DNA of 64,000 bases from Pictodentalium vernedei. Taxonomy: Eukaryota; Mollusca; Scaphopoda; Dentaliida; Dentaliidae. The notes below the pieces were generated by a model. It did no database searches and was not told the DNA's origin. It saw nothing but the letters and a program-made list of their open reading frames with translations. The translations under genes were made by a program, and so were the position numbers. The DNA lies in NCBI GenBank assembly GCA_031216915.1, contig CM062296.1, positions 797,324,389-797,388,388 of the forward strand. Direction: 5' to 3'. Position 1 is the stretch's first letter, and each line of letters opens with the position of its first letter. Below, in pieces: positions 1 to 12,150 of the stretch.

Positions 1-2738
1 GCTATAAGTCTCTTATCCAAGATCGCAGCAATGAAGTCCGAAAAATAATCACTGGAAGAAATGCCAGAAGATATGAAAGGCATCTTCCGATACTACTAAA
101 GGGAAAAACTCGAAAATCTTTCGAATCCCTTTCGCCATCCTGTCGGACCCTATAAAGCGTTCGTTCGGTCGTCCGTAGCTTGATGCAACCCGCGGACCGC
201 ACCGACCCAGCGCCGTCGGATAATTCCTGATTCGACCGAGAAACCGTCAATTGCTGGGATGCTGCGAAACAACTGTGCTAACTCGGATAGCACGTCCGTC
301 ACTGAGGCCTGAGGAGCAGCGGTCTTACGATGCGATTGCCGCAGGAAGCTCCGAGATCGTTACCCCGTGCATACTTCCAATATGCGAGCGAACGGAGTGT
401 ATAGGCCTCGTGTCCCTTGGCTACCGGATGGCGCGACCTATTCGCTGTGGAATCACTGAATGCCGAAACTGATCGGATACTCGAGGTCACGTAGCCAATG
501 TGCGGTCGTGGTGCCCTGCTGTGAGGATGAGGAAGCATTAAAGACAGTCTCTCGGACTGTCAATATAACGGAGCGTCCCGAGCAACGGACATATGCTCCG
601 AATGTAAAATATCTGAACCACAACATGCGGTCCCCCTATGTTGTTTGGCTTCCTCCGATCTGTCCTCAATCTGCCGTCACTGGGAGAGTACTAAAGTAAT
701 TAAAGTGCTCGCACTCACCCAAATCTCCTTCCTAGACCGCAACGGGAACGAACCCGGCAGCCGAAACCATTCGTATGGAATGTACCGCTACTACCGGGTG
801 AGCTAGCGAATGTCACCTCCGTAAGCGATAGACATATTCCATGAGCACTTATTGCCGCTAACTCTTCATTAACTATGACGACAGAGGCACACTTTTGAAA
901 GACATCTCCATAACTCTTCGAACAAGAAACCAGAAATGCTTGGATAGCAAGCATAAAATAATAATATATATAGCGTCGTTCAATAATTCGAAAGTTTGTG
1001 TGACATTATTGGACTATGTCGGAACAGAGGGACGATGTCCCTGAACCGAACCAAAAATTTCTAAGTCCACCCGACGCTATCAGTTTCTTATCCGGCATCG
1101 CAGCATATGTTGTTCCGAAAGGGAAAGCTTGAAATCCACCGAATCCCTTTCGGTATCCCGTCGGACCGGATGAAACTTTCGGACGTCCGTACCCGCTTCC
1201 GCGGAGCGTCCCGACCCAGCATCGTCGGATAAAATATATGCGACAGATTCAGTTGATGCTGGGATGCTGCGATAAACTGTGCTATTAAGGAAAGCACGTT
1301 CGTTCCGAGGCCTGTGCAAGTAGCGGACTTACGATGCATTGCCGCTGGAAGCTCCGTGTACGTTGACTCCCGCATACTTCCTATGCGAACGTCCGGAGTC
1401 TGCAGACCTCGAGTCCCCGGCTACCGACCCAGCGCTGTCGGATAATTCTCGATCCGACACCGTTTCTGTCGGCTGCTGGGATGCTGCGATAAGCTGTGCT
1501 ATGTGCACAAGAATGTCCGGCGTCGAGACCTGCGGAGGCGCGAGTCTATCGCTGCTTCGCCGAGGGCAGCTCCGCATCAGATGGCTCCCGCATACTTTTC
1601 CTATGCGAACGTCCGGAGTCCATCGGTCTCGAATCCCTGGCTGCCGGATGGTGGTGACCTGGTCGCCGAAGAATCCTTGATCGGCGAAGCTGGTAATATA
1701 TCGGCGGTCACGCAGCCAAGGTGCGGTCGCCGTGTGCGCTGACGAGAAGAGGAAGCCTTAGCAGTCTCAGCGGACTGCCTATACAACGGAGCGTCCCGAG
1801 CGACGGACGTATGCTCCGCTAACGACACATTTGTTACCACACAACTGGGGCCAGATGTTGTTGAACGAGAGAGGGGCCTCTCTCGCTTGCCGTCCGGATG
1901 GACCGGAACGAGCTATGAACCGGACTAAAAGGGCTTCCTCCGTTCTCCCTCCGATCCGCCGTCACTGGGGTGTGCATTAAGTTAATTTTATAGTGCTCGC
2001 ATCACCCCAAAATTCCTTCTAGACCGCAACGGACGAACCCGGCTGCCGAACCATTCGGTGAATGGGACGCTACACCGGGCGAGCTGCGGACGTCAAAGGC
2101 CGTCGAACCTACTAGGGTCCTCTTAGGCAATTGGCGTATTTACAATGAGCACTTTTCCGCTAGCCCTTCATTAATTGTGACGACGGAGGCACACTGTTGG
2201 AAGACATCACAGATACATCACCCTAATCTTGATCGTCTGAAATAGAAATTGATAAAGTAGAGTGACCCTGCGGGGAAAGGACCGGAGTGTCCAAATCCCC
2301 AACAACATACCGTGACATACGCTTCCCATATTGTCATCGAAATCATACGATACAGAACCGGAGTTAATGCGGAGTACACTGACCACATATAGAATGATAA
2401 TAAGGTCAGAGGAAGACTTCCTCTTAAAACAATAGATCAATATCCTTTTCAATGTGAAAAGAAAACAAGTCCTGGTACTCGCACTAACCCCTGGCAATCA
2501 AAATACATAATAATAATATGATCCATTAATATAGAAAAAATAATTGAAATCAAAATATTTTGAAAAAATATTTTTTCAGAACAGCCCCAAGTTTCTGAAA
2601 AGTAACGTTGAGCCCCAATGGATCCCAAGCCTAAGTGTGGACAAAAATTTTAAAATATTTTAAACAATTTATTCAACACTTACGAACAATAATAATGTAT
2701 CTAGTTATGATTGAAATAACATAAAGGATATTATTATT
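1..2738 (-). mobile_element. DIRS-like retrotransposon copy C, gag/5' portion (truncated)
   Basis: This stretch matches 34,786-37,482 (copy B) from end to end and so is the upstream, gag-bearing part of a DIRS-type element read on the minus strand. Broken minus-strand frames at 1,088-1,375 and 1,329-1,577 carry the gag motif seen intact in copy A (ELPAA..RK, then IAQFIAASQ). The left side runs off the window and the right side ends at the N gap, so no recombinase or reverse transcriptase of this copy is visible. It is about 41 bases longer than its match in copy B. Most differences are extra single bases in copy C, a pattern that looks like uncorrected sequence next to a gap rather than evolution. 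Confidence 0.8.
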
Positions 2739-2838
2739 NNNNNNNNNNNNNNNNNNNNNNNNNNNNNNNNNNNNNNNNNNNNNNNNNNNNNNNNNNNNNN
2801 NNNNNNNNNNNNNNNNNNNNNNNNNNNNNNNNNNNNNN
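2739..2838. other. Assembly gap (100 N)
   Basis: Exactly 100 N, the usual placeholder for a gap of unknown size. It separates the 5' UTR side of DIRS copy C from the middle of the recombinase gene of copy A, so the order and distance of the two elements cannot be trusted. Confidence 1.
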
Positions 2839-3294
2839 TGCACAATGGCTACCTACAGTATGATAGTGAGAATCATCAACAGATAGTGCATGAAGCTCAC
2901 TAACTCTTCTGGCAGAAGAGAAGGCTAAGAGAAAAGCTGTCTTATAAGATAAGAATTTGAAGTCCACTGTGTCAAGAGGCTCAAATGGCGCTTCTTTTAG
3001 CTTCAGAAGAACCCAAGCTAAATTCCACTTAGGAATTAACCTAAGGGTTCTAGGTCTATTTATCGAAAAGTTTTTCACTAACTTAGATAAAGAGACATTA
3101 GATCCAATCTGTAAGCTATCATGATGAGCATAGGTATCCGATAGCATAGACCTATAACCCTTAATGGTTACAGGCTGCAGTTTGATCTTGTCAAACAAGT
3201 ATACCAGAAAATTAGCAATGTCTGGAATGGAGGGATCATAAATATCAATAGAATGATCCCTACACCACCGATAGAAAACCTTCCACTGCAGCAT
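2839..3294 (-). pseudogene. DIRS tyrosine recombinase (partial, runs into gap)
   Basis: A 152-residue minus-strand frame beginning MLQWKVFYRWCRD is the N-terminal core-binding half of a DIRS-type tyrosine recombinase. The stretch IPDIANFLVYLFDK, then TIKGYRSMLSDTY, is typical of the helical core-binding domain. AFSSARRVSELHALS near the end holds the first catalytic arginine of the R-H-R-Y set. The remaining histidine, arginine and tyrosine should lie in the N gap, so activity cannot be judged. In DIRS elements this enzyme inserts the circular DNA copy into the genome without a target-site duplication. It lies directly downstream of the RNase H frame. A degraded homologue sits at 32,760-33,331. 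Confidence 0.9.
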
Positions 3295-3324
3295 AATTGA
3301 GGTGAAGAGTAGCTCCTCCTACAG

Positions 3325-4012
3325 TTAGAAATTGTGTCCACTGCTCGTCCTGTAAAATGCTTGTCGTGCAAGAAGGAACGCACAATGGAAATACGTGAAG
3401 GTTGAGACCTTGCGGGTTGTGATGCTGTGTGTGCGATTTCCTCTGCGAAAGAAGGTCCTCCTGTGGAGAAAGCTTCTGCGGATGTCCCACAACAGACACC
3501 TGAGTAGATTTATCCATGGTCTCTGGGGTGACAGAGATGTTACCAACAGAATCTTGCATTGAGATTGCTTGATTTTCAGCAATATCTGCTGAATCAACGG
3601 AGCTGGAGGATACGCGTATCCTATCATTCCGTCCCAAGAGATCGAGAGGGCGTCTACTGCAAATGCTTGAGGATCTGGGCATGGCGACACATATGTCTGC
3701 AACTGATTGTTGAGATGTGTTGCAAATAAGTCTATCATTGGACGATCCCACAGGTAGCAAATCTGATTGAATACTCGTTTGTTGAGAGTCCATTCTGATG
3801 GCAACATACAGCCTTTCTGAGAAAGGGAGTCTGCTAGAACGTTCAGACGACCTGGAATATGATGGACCGATAGAAGAACTTGATGCTCTAGGACAAACAG
3901 AAGGATTCTTTCCGTTAGATTGAACAACGGAATGGAATGAGTGCCGAATATATGCTACTACTGTCGAATTGTCAGACAGAAATTGAACATGCGAATTCTG
4001 AATGATGTTCAT
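3325..4012 (-). pseudogene. DIRS RNase H and downstream linker domain (frameshifted)
   Basis: Two overlapping minus-strand frames together give the RNase H region of a DIRS polyprotein. The frame starting at 4,012 has VQFLSDNSTVVAYIRH, with the acidic residue of the RNase H fold. A frameshift then moves reading to the frame starting at 3,927, which has HHIPGRLNVLADSLSQ and later RPMIDLFATHLNNQL and AYPPAPLIQQILLKI, the conserved region between RNase H and recombinase in DIRS polyproteins. RNase H removes the RNA strand during reverse transcription. The break between the frames shows a dead copy. The homologous part of copy B is at 33,734-34,010. Confidence 0.88.
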
Positions 4013-4299
4013 CCACTGATGTAGCGCAAGCCAATTGACATCATCTTTTGATGTTTATGTGCTTGTTTCGGAACTGCGGATCACAAAGACCCTGGCACCT
4101 CAAATCTGATGGGCTCAAAGTTGCGCCCCAACCTGTTTGACTCGCATCCGTCAATATCATAAAAATCGGATCCGGCAGTTGCAGTGGTACTCACTGAGTT
4201 AACCACTGAATATCTGCCCAAGTCTGAATCTCATGTTTCACAAGATTGACAAGACGATGTTCGTTTTGAGCAAATGAGTCTTCACACAAACCTGACAGT

Positions 4300-5273
4300 C
4301 TCATGAATTCTCTCACTGTTACTACATCTGAGTGAAGACAAAAGCGAGCGTAACAACTGACGAATATCGGCTCTGGTTAACGGCAGACGAACGAGATTGT
4401 TGTGCGTCTCTAAGCTCATTCCCATGTGGGTGAATGACTTGGATGGCACTAGATCCGACTTCTTTTCGGTTTACTATGAAACCGAGACGTTGGAGCAATT
4501 GAAGCAGACTCTGAACATCGTTCTGAAGCATAAATTTGCTGCTGTAACCCTGAAGAATGTCGTACAAGTAGGCCGACGATACCACAGACAGACGAAAATG
4601 AGCTTGGAAATGAGTCATTACCAAGATCATTATTCAAGTGAAGGCCCAGGGCACTAGATTCAGACCAGAGCATCATTGCTCGGAACTGAAAACAACTCCT
4701 GGGACAGGGAAGCGAAGGTACTTTCCAGGGAAGCGAAGGTACTTTCTAAACGCCGGATGTACCATGACGTAAAAGTACACATCCTTCAGATCTATGCTCG
4801 CAGCATAATCGTTCACTCGAATGCTCGCTCTGACCGATTGGATGGTCTCCATATGAATTTTGGAGTCACGATCAGCTTGTTTATCCAGCTCAGATCTATA
4901 ACTGGACGAAACGAGCCGTCTGGCCTTGGAAACAGGAAAGGTGACTGCAGAAAACTGGAGATTCCTGGTTTTCTACGACGTCTATAGCATTCTTGTCCAG
5001 AAGAGATTGAACTTATGATAAAAGCGAATCTCTCTTCTGAACGTTAAATGGAAGCTGAGACCAGAGTGGACTTCGAGTTAACAGAGGTTTTTCCTTGAAG
5101 GACAGTTTAGAGGAAATAACACCTTGCACCCATGGGTCGTCTGTAATTGACAACCAATTGGTTAAGAATCTCGACAGCCTTCCGCCCACTGGAATGCAAT
5201 AGAGGTTTAGACCATCTCCTCCTGGCCCTGCAAGGGTTGCGGGAGGAGAAACCACGTCCTCCACGACCCGCAC
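4300..5273 (-). pseudogene. DIRS reverse transcriptase (broken, altered active site)
   Basis: Minus-strand frames from 5,273 down to about 4,300 spell a DIRS reverse transcriptase in pieces. The start is GGRLSRFLTNWLSITDDPWV (5,013-5,273). Next come METIQSVRASI and SIDLKDVYF, which holds the first catalytic aspartate, in the 4,750-4,950 region. The last piece, 4,322-4,630, has AYLYDILQG where Y-x-D-D is expected, so one catalytic aspartate has become tyrosine. A small tandem duplication of a GAAGCGAAGGTACTTT unit near 4,710-4,745 adds residues just after the substrate-binding region. Stops and frameshifts separate the pieces. Copy B lacks most of this domain. Confidence 0.85.
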
Positions 5274-6031
5274 CTCGCCCAGTCGACCTAGGGGCGTCTG
5301 ACCGGTTATCTCAGCCAGCTTTACGACTCCGATGTGAGTCGCTACTCTGACGGTCTCCGGTATAAGACGTAGAGGCTTTCTTAGATCCTCTATAGGAACT
5401 TCCTTTGGACGTATTCGCCCCCGAAGTGCCTGCCTTACTCATCCCTGCTGAGTCTGACTTTTTCAAAGCGGAATTAAAAGCAGAGAATCCAAAGCCTTCT
5501 TACTAATCTGATTATAGATTGTAGAAAGCTTAACGTCGAAGAGAAGATCTCCTGAGACCGGAGTGACAGGAAGAGAGTTTTTCACCTTACTATCCACTCT
5601 TGTGGATGCAGCCAGGGCAGCATCACGTCTGACTAACTCCATATTGCCACTGAAAGGGCGGAGTTATACGTAGAAAATGCTATGGCCTACGAAAGAACTC
5701 CTCTCAAGGACGTCTTGAACATCCTGGAATTCTTTCCTTTGAGACGTAATGATAATGCTCTGGTAAGGTGATCTGCGTTAGATAATGCGTCTAAACTGAT
5801 TTTTCTGTTAGACAAGATAGTCGTCACCAGAGTACTGGATAAATCGACATAGACGCCTACAATGACAATTCCAAGTCATCTGCCTGGTCGTCTAAACGCA
5901 GAGGAACTCTCGGCCAGCCCTGTCCTGCCATTTCAAATCTATATCTATGATTGATGAAAGGCAGCTGTAGAGCATGGGATGATAAGAAACCTGATTTGCC
6001 AGTCTTAAAGGCTAGCTTGAATACAGCGTCA

Positions 6032-6607
6032 TTAAGAAGTACAAATGTCCGTGACATTTCTGGACTGGGTCGGAAAGTCAGGCTCAATGTCCCTATTCCG
6101 GCTGAATAAATCTGAGTCCAGTGACGCTTTCAGTTTCTTATCAGAAAACGCAGCATTTTGGTCCGGAGAAACAACTTCTAAAAGGTGTAGCCAGATGAAA
6201 TCTACGGCCACCTTAAGTTGTTCGGAAAGGGAAAATTTCAGCTGCGCTGATTCCCTTTTACCATCCGCCTGGACCACATAAGAATCTTGGTCGTCCCTTT
6301 CTGACTCTGCAGGATAGCAGACCGACCCAGCTTCCTCAGACAGTTTCTTTACTGAAAAAGTTTCTGATGGCTGCTGGGATGCTGCGATGAATTGAGCTAT
6401 CTGTGATAGCCAGTCCGTCATGGAGGCCTGTGGAGCCGCAGTCTTACGTAATTTAGCTGCTGGAAGCTCCTGGGACGTTAATTCCTGCATACTTCTCATA
6501 TGCGAACGCCCCGACTGGAAAGGCCTCGTGTCCTTGGCTAGCGGATGGCATGACCTGGTCGACGTGGACTCCCTGGTCGGTGAAGCAGGCTGGATATCTG
6601 CGGTCAC
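6032..6607 (-). pseudogene. DIRS gag-like ORF1
   Basis: A 191-residue minus-strand frame upstream of the reverse transcriptase, in the gag position of DIRS elements. It is Ser/Thr/Gln-rich and has no zinc knuckle. The recognisable core is TSQELPAAKLRKTAAPQAS followed by LSQIAQFIAASQQPSE. The same core occurs twice in copy B and copy C, which supports real coding history. The product would package element RNA. Downstream sequence at 5,520-6,030 (homologous to 34,190-34,650) probably belongs to the same protein in shifted frames. Function is inferred from position only. Confidence 0.7.
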
Positions 6608-7300
6608 ATAGCCAAGGTGCAGTCGTGTGTGCTGATGTGAGGATGAGGAAGCAAATAGACAACCCGCGCCGGACTGTCTATGCGATGGAGCAGCTCGAGC
6701 AGGAGGAGTGGACGTATGCTCCGATCAACGAACATTATATACAACAACATCTGGGCCCAGATGTTGTGGTAAAAGAGAGAGGGGGCCTCTCTTGCTCATG
6801 GTCTGGGTAGACCTGGACGAGCTAGCTACCGAACTGACTGGCTTCCTCCGTTCCATCCTCCGATCTGTCGTCGCCAGGTGTGCGTGATCCGAGATTATAG
6901 TGCTTGCAACACCCCTTCTCCTCTCCTGGACCACAACGGACGAACCCGGTGTCACAACCATTTCGTGAATGATTGCTTCACCAGGGGAGCTAGCGGGTGA
7001 CAAGTGACCGTCGATCCTACGTGGGACCTCTTAAGCACTTGCCACATTCCTTTGAGCACTTTGCCGCTAGCTCATTATTGTGACGACGGAAGCACACTTT
7101 TGAAGACATCACGGAAACATCACCCTGTTCTTGTTCCTCTGAAAAAGAGACTGAAAAAACTAGAGTGACCCTGTGGAGAGAGGACCGGCATGGACCTCTC
7201 ACCACTAACAATATACCGTGACACACGTCTCCAACGTTTGTCATCTGAATTGGCACACACTGAGCAAGAATTAGTGTGAGTACACAGACTACAACAAACA

Positions 7301-8122
7301 CAATGAACATGAGAATCCGAGGAAGACTTCCTCGATTAACAATTGAACAATATTCTTTCATTTTGCAAAAATATTAAACAGTCATCGTACTCGTACCAAC
7401 CCTTGAAAACAAAGATACATAATAATAATAATCCATTACATACATTTCGAAAATTAATTCAAAAGAAAAATTAAAAATTTTCGAAAAATTTTCAAGATGA
7501 GCCGAAGTTCCCAATGGGAACGATGAGCCCAAATGGATCCCAAAAACGCCCAAGTGTAGACAAAAATTTTTAAAACATGTTTAAAAATTAATGTTACACT
7601 TACGGACAATATTAATGTATCTGGCTATGAGTAGAACTAATAGAAGACAAGGAATCACTGTCAGAAGAAACCGTTGTCAACATAAACAAAAGTGAATAAA
7701 AACTGGAAACACAATGAACATGAGAATCCGAGGAAGACTTCCTCGATTAACAATTGAACAATATTCTTTCATTTTGCAAAAATATTAAACAGTCATCGTA
7801 CTCGTACCAACCCTTGAAAACAAAGATACATAATAATAATAATCCATTACATACATTTCGAAAATTAATTCAAAAGAAAAATTAAAAATTTTCGAAAAAT
7901 TTTCAAGATGAGCCGAAGTTCCCAATGGGAACGATGAGCCCAAATGGATCCCAAAAACGCCCAAGTGTAGACAAAAATTTTTAAAACATGTTTAAAAATT
8001 AATGTTACACTTACGGACAATATTAATGTATCTGGCTATGAGTAGAACTAATAGAAGACAAGGAATCACTGTCAGAAGAAACCGTTGTCAACATAAACAA
8101 AAGTGAATAAAAACTGGAAACA
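7301..8122. repeat. Recent 411-bp tandem duplication in DIRS copy A UTR
   Basis: Bases 7,301-7,711 are repeated at 7,712-8,122 with no difference that I could find by eye. The unit starts at CAATGAACATGAGAATCCG. The duplicated segment is the untranslated region upstream of gag; copy B has it once. Either a very recent duplication or an assembly overlap that was not merged. Confidence 0.9.
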
Positions 8123-8655
8123 AGACTCCAGGCACTGAAAATATGGCCCGAAATCAGTAACCAATTTTAACACTATCCGATGCAAAACAGAGGCTTCCTG
8201 AGAAGAAACCGCAGTACATCGGATGGTAGATGCATGACCGAAACGCCTAACCACCCTAGGGTGAGGATGTAACCATGGGGAAAAACAGAATAAACATTCT
8301 GTTACCAAGCCAAAACTCCCAAGAAAATTCAGTAAAAAAAAATTACAAAAATTATGCCAAAAGCATGGGAGAATAGCGAGGGTATGAAGGAAAGGGAGAG
8401 AGGAAACACTGAAAAAGCTGTGGAAAATTTCATAACAAGAATGTAAACATCAGGCCTATGCCCCGAAATTAAGGAACATGAAATAATTTTGCCTAAAAAT
8501 TATAAGTTACAGCCCTAAACACATCCTTCCACTGTTTCTTCCTCTCATCCTCTTATTTCATCCTTAGATCCACAATTTCTTTCATGATATTGTGTCTGGC
8601 ATCATTTTAACTGAGATTATAAGCACAGATATAAGTGAGATGTTACTGGTTGAAG

Positions 8656-8891
8656 AGCCAAACAAAGAATGAGGATTTGGCTCCAATTCCGGTACTTCCT
8701 GGACACTGCACATGCGCAGTGGACAAAAGTATGGAGGACCACATAGGACATCTAATTTTTGGATTTTGATGCAAATTTGGGGGATTGGGGGGGGGGGGGG
8801 GGGGGGGGGGAGGGCAAAATTTGTGTTTGGCCCCAGAATTTAAGAGTTAGCACCAGCAGCTAAGTTTGGGTCATTGGTACAGTATAAAAAT
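8656..8891 (-). repeat. Outer inverted terminal repeat of DIRS copy A
   Basis: Homologous to the copy B terminal repeat at 38,085-38,291, sharing GCGCAGT around 8,714, AATTTGTGTTTGGCC, and the end GGTACAGTATAAAAAT. A run of 24 G (8,787-8,810) has grown inside it where copy B has only six. Confidence 0.85.
8787..8810 (+). repeat. Poly-G tract (24 G)
   Basis: An uninterrupted G run within the DIRS terminal repeat. Copy B has GGGGATTGGGGGG at the same place, so this is an expansion from a short seed. Confidence 0.95.
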
Positions 8892-10148
8892 ATATAAAAT
8901 GGTAGTTAACCAGACAGGAATGAACAGGAAAATCTTGGAAATTGTAGTGTAGTTGCTGGGAGATTATTTTATTTATTTGACAACAAAAATGTCTGAAAAT
9001 AAGTTAAATATTCCTTGTTAGAGATGTGTCAAATCACTGGCTTCAAAGCTCTGATTATAATGAAGAAAACAAAAGGTATGGATACAAGTGAAATATATTC
9101 AATAAAAGTGTTTTATTAAATATATTTTACTTATATAAATATTTTGTTCTGTTTTATTCATAATAATCTGTACACATTAATTCAGAATGTTTCCTTGAGA
9201 GGCTGAAAATCTACATGATGATGTAAAAACCTATACACAATGGCCATATTTTCAAACAGATGCTAACAATGCTTTTCATTCCAATGTGCTGATCCAGAGT
9301 TGAGGCATCTATTTCAGGAAGTGCACTCGGAGATGCAGGCGACACATTCTGTGGGAATCAGAAAGTGTTGAATGTTCATAACCCATTTATCAAGCATACT
9401 GGTTGTCAAATCTGGAACCTTTGTTCACGTTATAATGCTAACAAGTTTAGAATTTGTCAAAATTATTTAATTAAGGCCCATAACTCAGTAATGAAAATTG
9501 GGCCTAGCCAGTTTTTGAAATCGCTTGAGATATTATTACAAAAGACCTGTATGGCAAATATTAGTCAAATCTAAGAACGTTTGTTCAAGTTATTACACTA
9601 ACAGTGTGAGGATGTCCATCTGGACGTACACTGACCATCACCAAATCACAGGTCTCGGTTGTTAACAGAACTCGACCAAAAACAGGTGAAAAAAATTGAT
9701 GCTTCAGTGGCTAAGAGAAGTGCTAAGAGAAAAATGTCAAACTCTTAAAGCCAAAGGCCAAAAAAATCATTGCAAGTAAAGAAATAGAACTATCTAAAAG
9801 AAAGAAAAACTTGGGTCAAAATTTGTGAATAATGAAAAAAGGAATTACACTTTATTGCCCCTTCCAAGGAAGAGAGCATCAGTGTGCATGAAGTATTTTC
9901 ACACAGGGCTTGGAACTGCAGATTTTTCAACCAATAACCTAGTTCAAAGTTTTTTCGGGAACTGCTCAGTTATGATTTTTGGTTGTTTTCAGTAAACAAA
10001 AATACAACTCAGTTCCGGTTAACCTCACAGCACAGGTGTCAGATTTTTCGCAGTGTCCGCGAAAGGATTATTAATATATTATGATGTGATCCTGGTTGAC
10101 AATTACAGTATTGATTCTTTTACTTCCAAAACACTTACAATTCAATGG
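8892..10148. other. No gene seen; decayed repeat at about 9,400-9,620
   Basis: AT-rich with no convincing frame. The part with TTGTTCACGTTATAATGC, AATTAAGGCCCATAACTCAG and TTGTTCAAGTTATTACAC resembles 11,540-11,700 and itself looks internally repeated, so it is probably an old non-autonomous element. Confidence 0.5.
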
Positions 10149-10390
10149 TTAACCCTTTACCTAACATGAAAAGCAGACAACACTTGCAAAACAAATTCTT
10201 GATTAACTAATGTTTTTCATTTTTTGTCTCAAAAACATAGGTTATGAAACCCTCACTGGAACATGCTCGTTCCAACGAGGGGTCATAACCTATGTTTTTG
10301 AGACAAAAATGAAAAAATAATGAAAATTAATTGGCGATTTTTTAGAATAGCACTGGTCGGTATTGGCTGTTATGTTGGGTAAAGGGTTAA
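10149..10390. mobile_element. TTAA palindromic MITE, type B (piggyBac-like)
   Basis: Bounded by TTAA on both sides, with inverted ends CCCTTTACCTAACA and TGTTGGGTAAAGGG. The centre is a palindrome around GGTTATGA and TGCTCGTTCCAACGAGG. TTAA targets and CCCTTT ends are the signature of piggyBac transposons. There is no coding capacity. Confidence 0.85.
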
Positions 10391-10900
10391 AAAACTTTCC
10401 ATCAACTTTTATGAAAGATAATTGGTGATGCAAAATTTTTAATTGTTGAATTGCAAGTAGTAGACAATACAATGCACTAAATAAGGTCATGAAGACTGAG
10501 ATTTTATCTCACTACAAACTTGTGGCCTCATTTCTTGGAAAGCTTAACAAAAAATGCCTCTTTTTAAAAAGAAATTTTGTTTACTCATAGGTCGATTAAA
10601 ATTCAGTCCTAGTAATTCATGCTTGTTTCCTCGGCAAAAAAATTGGCTGTGAAGCCTGTTCGAGTGTGTAAAAATCATCAGGTACAGGGCATAGTCTCAA
10701 TTGCCATGCACATGTGCAGTATGCGGTGAAGTGAAAACTTTCAGGTAACTTTAACATGTGAAAGTAGTAATCACAATCAATGTGCAGAACCTTTCACTCA
10801 ATCAGATCATGCCAATATCATGAACCATGTTAATGATGAGAAAAAATCTTGGAAGTAAGCAGGCAACTTGCTCAATATGTCTAGTATGAGTGAAAATAAG
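10391..10900. other. No gene or repeat recognised
   Basis: AT-rich sequence between a MITE and an inverted repeat. I see no frame, splice pattern or repeat that I can support. Confidence 0.5.
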
Positions 10901-11049
10901 ATGCAGCATAACCACAACTAAGTATTTCACTGTTTCTATGTTGATAACACTAGAATCTGACATCAGTTTCTGGAAAGCTCTGATGTCAGGTACTGGTGTT
11001 ATCAACACAGAAGAAGCAGAACACATAGTTTCTAGTGGTTATGCTGCAG
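10901..11049. repeat. Imperfect palindrome, about 70-bp arms
   Basis: The arm 10,901-10,970 (ATGCAGCATAACCAC ... CTGACATCAG) pairs with 10,981-11,049 (CTGATGTCAG ... GTGGTTATGCTGCA) around a loop of about 10 bases. It could be a small foldback element. No terminal duplication is obvious. Confidence 0.75.
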
Positions 11050-12150
11050 TTTGTACTGTAAATTGTAAGATTAACAATACAACCTAGTGCAACCCACATG
11101 GTTTGATTCCTTGTGTAACCTGGAAGTTGTGCAATTTCTGCCACTTCAAGGCTTTCTGAAGAAGCCATCCTCGGCAGTATTTTTGCTGTGGATATTTTTC
11201 ATTTCCTCGGCATTTTCCTCGGCACTACTGATTGCTGAGGGTGAATTACCGGGGCTGGAAATTGGACTAGATTTTGGATATTAGCATGGGGTGAAACTAC
11301 TCTGAGCCAAAACAACTTTGGTGGGAAATGACCGAGGGCAAAATGATCTCGAAACCACTTTGGGCAGAAGGGACCTATGACCAATACCAAAGTATCTGCC
11401 TACTGTAGCAGAAGAAATGAAAGCCTTAAAGTGATCGCTTTAAAGCTAAAAAAAAAAACCCCAAAAACAAGGATTACGCATCACCAATGCAGATTTTTCA
11501 CACCTATAAGGCTTGTCATTATAAGAAAATCAAATCCATTGATATTTGTTCAAGTTATTACGCTAATGAGCTAAAGCCAGGCAAAAAATTAACTAATTAA
11601 GGGCCATAACTACGTTCAGTGTGGCCAAACTGCACCTGTTTTCAAACTCATTCAAAACACTGTTAAGAAAGTCGCTAACAAGAAAGGAGATGCCAGTCCA
11701 CCCACCCACATGCCTGCATGACGATAAAATCAAACTAAAACTACAGGTCAAGTTTTTGAAGAGAATTGACCAAAGAAATATGTGGCTTTCTGATTTGTTG
11801 CCTAGAAATATCCAGGTTGTGAGGTAGGTAATTATTTGGGGGGATAGGAATTTTTTTTGTTGAAAGATGTCACAGAAGAATCAGTAGTTGAGTAAGCATC
11901 ATGTGGGAGATATTGTTTCTTAACAACTAAATTCCAGCTATTTAATTGGATAGATAATGAGTAGTTATTGAGAGTGAGCATTTTCTGTCACCAAGACAGA
12001 CAAATATGTTCAAGTCAAATGAGATCATTTTATTTATTTGACAAGAAAAACTTTTTTTCTTTCTTCAATGACAGTTCAATTATATATGCTGTGTATACTA
12101 TGCACATGCTCTCCAAATATTCGTATTTCAAGCATATTCTGCAGTAAGTG
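11050..12150. other. No gene seen; decayed repeat at 11,540-11,760
   Basis: No credible frame. TTGTTCAAGTTATTACGCTA and AATTAAGGGCCATAACTACG relate it to 9,400-9,600. The rest is unassigned AT-rich sequence. Confidence 0.5.

Larger units (their letters stand above)
2839..8891 (-). mobile_element. DIRS-like retrotransposon copy A
   Basis: Read on the minus strand from 8,891 down: inverted terminal repeat (8,656-8,891), untranslated region, gag-like frame (6,032-6,607), reverse transcriptase (about 5,273-4,300), RNase H (about 4,012-3,800) and tyrosine recombinase (3,294 into the gap). This gene order and the recombinase in place of a DDE integrase define DIRS elements. Several frames are broken and the reverse transcriptase active site is altered, so the copy is dead. 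The downstream end (left terminal repeat and internal complementary region) is lost in the gap. Confidence 0.9.

Noticed and set aside
251..699. Plus-strand frames in DIRS copy C
   Set aside because: They lie opposite the minus-strand gag region and show no motif. Similar shadows occur at 1,339-1,742 and 36,095-36,493.
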